From: Terrimonas ginsenosidimutans
GTDB lineage: Bacteria > Bacteroidota > Bacteroidia > Chitinophagales > Chitinophagaceae
Reading direction: 5' to 3'
Length of the DNA stretch: 64,000 bases
NCBI RefSeq assembly: GCF_022012415.1
Contig: NZ_JAKLTR010000014.1
Location: forward strand, 62,001-126,000
Both the position numbers and the translations under genes were made by a program. Position 1 is the stretch's first letter; each line of letters starts with the position of its first letter. The notes under the pieces were generated by a model. It ran no database searches and was not told where the DNA came from. It saw nothing but the letters and a program-made list of their open reading frames with translations. Positions 63,481 through 64,000 of the stretch are shown in pieces.

Positions 63481-63861
63481 TCAGGTTGTAACACTTAGAA
63501 AGCGGCTGAACTCGATCTGGAGTTCCTGCAGGGTTCCGTCCAGTGACTGTACCTGCTCGAAAAGGATCTCATGCAAGTGAATGGTTTCTTCCCGGATCTG
63601 ACCATTGAATACATTCATTTCGTAGTCGATCATGCGGGCGTGTGATTTGATAGCGTGCCGGAGATCATGAATGTTGATGAGCTGGATATGAACCTGGTTG
63701 TTCAGTCGCTCTACATCCTGGCACTGATCTTTGGAGAGTTCGCGGGAACACATTTTTTGCAATTCATTCTTCTCATGTGTAAGTTCTTCGCGATGTTGGC
63801 GGAGTGCATCTCTCCAGTTGTTGCACTCTGCAATAAGCTGTGAAGTTTCTACCGTAACCAT
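63481..63861 (-). CDS. Coiled-coil cytosolic protein, function unknown
   Basis: 126 residues from 63861 (MVTVETSQLIAECNNWRDAL); the longer frame to 63978 is less likely. No signal peptide or membrane helix. Strong helical and coiled-coil character runs through most of the protein: REELTHEKNELQKMCSREL, DVERLNNQVHIQLINIHDL, LHEILFEQVQSLDGTLQELQ. One Cys pair (Cys13 and Cys37) is visible. I do not recognise the family. It stands alone, with 139 bp after it to the window end in which I see nothing. Confidence 0.65.
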   Translation of the reverse strand: MVTVETSQLIAECNNWRDALRQHREELTHEKNELQKMCSRELSKDQCQDVERLNNQVHIQLINIHDLRHAIKSHARMIDYEMNVFNGQIREETIHLHEILFEQVQSLDGTLQELQIEFSRFLSVTT

Positions 63862-64000
63862 GGAAATCAATTTTAAGAGTAAATAAATGGGTTTAACTCT
63901 ACGAACTAAATCCTGGGGTGTTGGATGGTATTCTAAGGTAGGACTGTTTTTTGGAAAATGCGTTGAGCTTTTTTGCACACTCTGGGAGACGAGGGACGAA

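Noticed and set aside
1-64000. tRNA, rRNA, riboswitch or prophage genes
   Set aside because: I saw no cloverleaf-like segment with conserved loops, no rRNA core sequence, no familiar riboswitch core and no phage structural or integrase gene. Short non-coding RNAs cannot be excluded by eye.

Overview
The window looks like chromosomal DNA from a member of the Bacteroidota, probably family Chitinophagaceae. Evidence: a SusC/SusD pair, a type B type-IX-secretion (gliding-motility-type) C-terminal domain, many lipoproteins and signal peptides of Bacteroidota type, DUF6515 and DUF4397 proteins, Bacteroidota-type promoter -7 boxes (TAnnTTTG), and no useful Shine-Dalgarno sequences. No rRNA, tRNA, CRISPR array, prophage or recognisable insertion-sequence transposase was seen. 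The genes are mostly housekeeping and accessory metabolism in short operons.

Layout. 1-3266: end of a SusC/SusD nutrient-uptake operon with a DUF4397 lipoprotein. 3460-6253: fused SpmA/SpmB-like membrane protein, divergent from ychF. 6362-13079: large outer-membrane protein, secreted-type SAM hydrolase, HEAT-like protein and cytochrome c lipoprotein. 13215-20293: serA, beta-lactamase-like serine hydrolase, nnr, small membrane protein, esterase and GH16 glucanase. 20528-27527: a tetR-tolC-MFP-RND efflux operon plus a second tetR, whose upstream regions share an operator-like palindrome. 27711-35915: phosphotransferase, hutU, S9 peptidase, CPA1 antiporter, DUF6515 and a DUF4440-like protein. 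35971-43489: T9SS cargo protein, GNAT, hibernation factor, MFS exporter, gamma-glutamyltransferase and an acidic protein. 43761-55249: M28 peptidase, RRM protein, a 59-residue membrane protein, App1-like phosphatase divergent from diacylglycerol kinase, glycine-zipper lipoprotein, SGNH hydrolase, FUSC protein, aldo/keto reductase and RNA helicase. 55463-63861: pullulanase, GMC oxidoreductase with its small subunit, methyltransferase, an EF-G paralogue and a coiled-coil protein.

The most unusual content lies between the genes. Three copies (14495, 34124, 40703) of a roughly 220-260 bp element have the same plan: 13-18 tandem copies of the heptamer GTTGTCC, a perfect 26-27 bp hairpin whose sequence differs between copies with compensating changes in both arms, a conserved single-copy spacer, and four heptamers in inverted orientation. 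Other gaps hold long inverted repeats built from other short words (GCGTAGGAGTAACGC / CGCAAAGAACGC, AGTTTAAAAG, AGGTTCCATAGG, CGAATGGCCG). By my count 11 of 13 convergent gaps carry a long inverted repeat, against 3 of 12 divergent gaps with any word arm. This suggests a common system of 3'-end structures, mobile palindromic elements, or both.

The gene content suggests a polymer-degrading, free-living heterotroph: pullulanase, GH16, SusCD, several secreted peptidases and hydrolases, and sugar oxidation by a GMC dehydrogenase.
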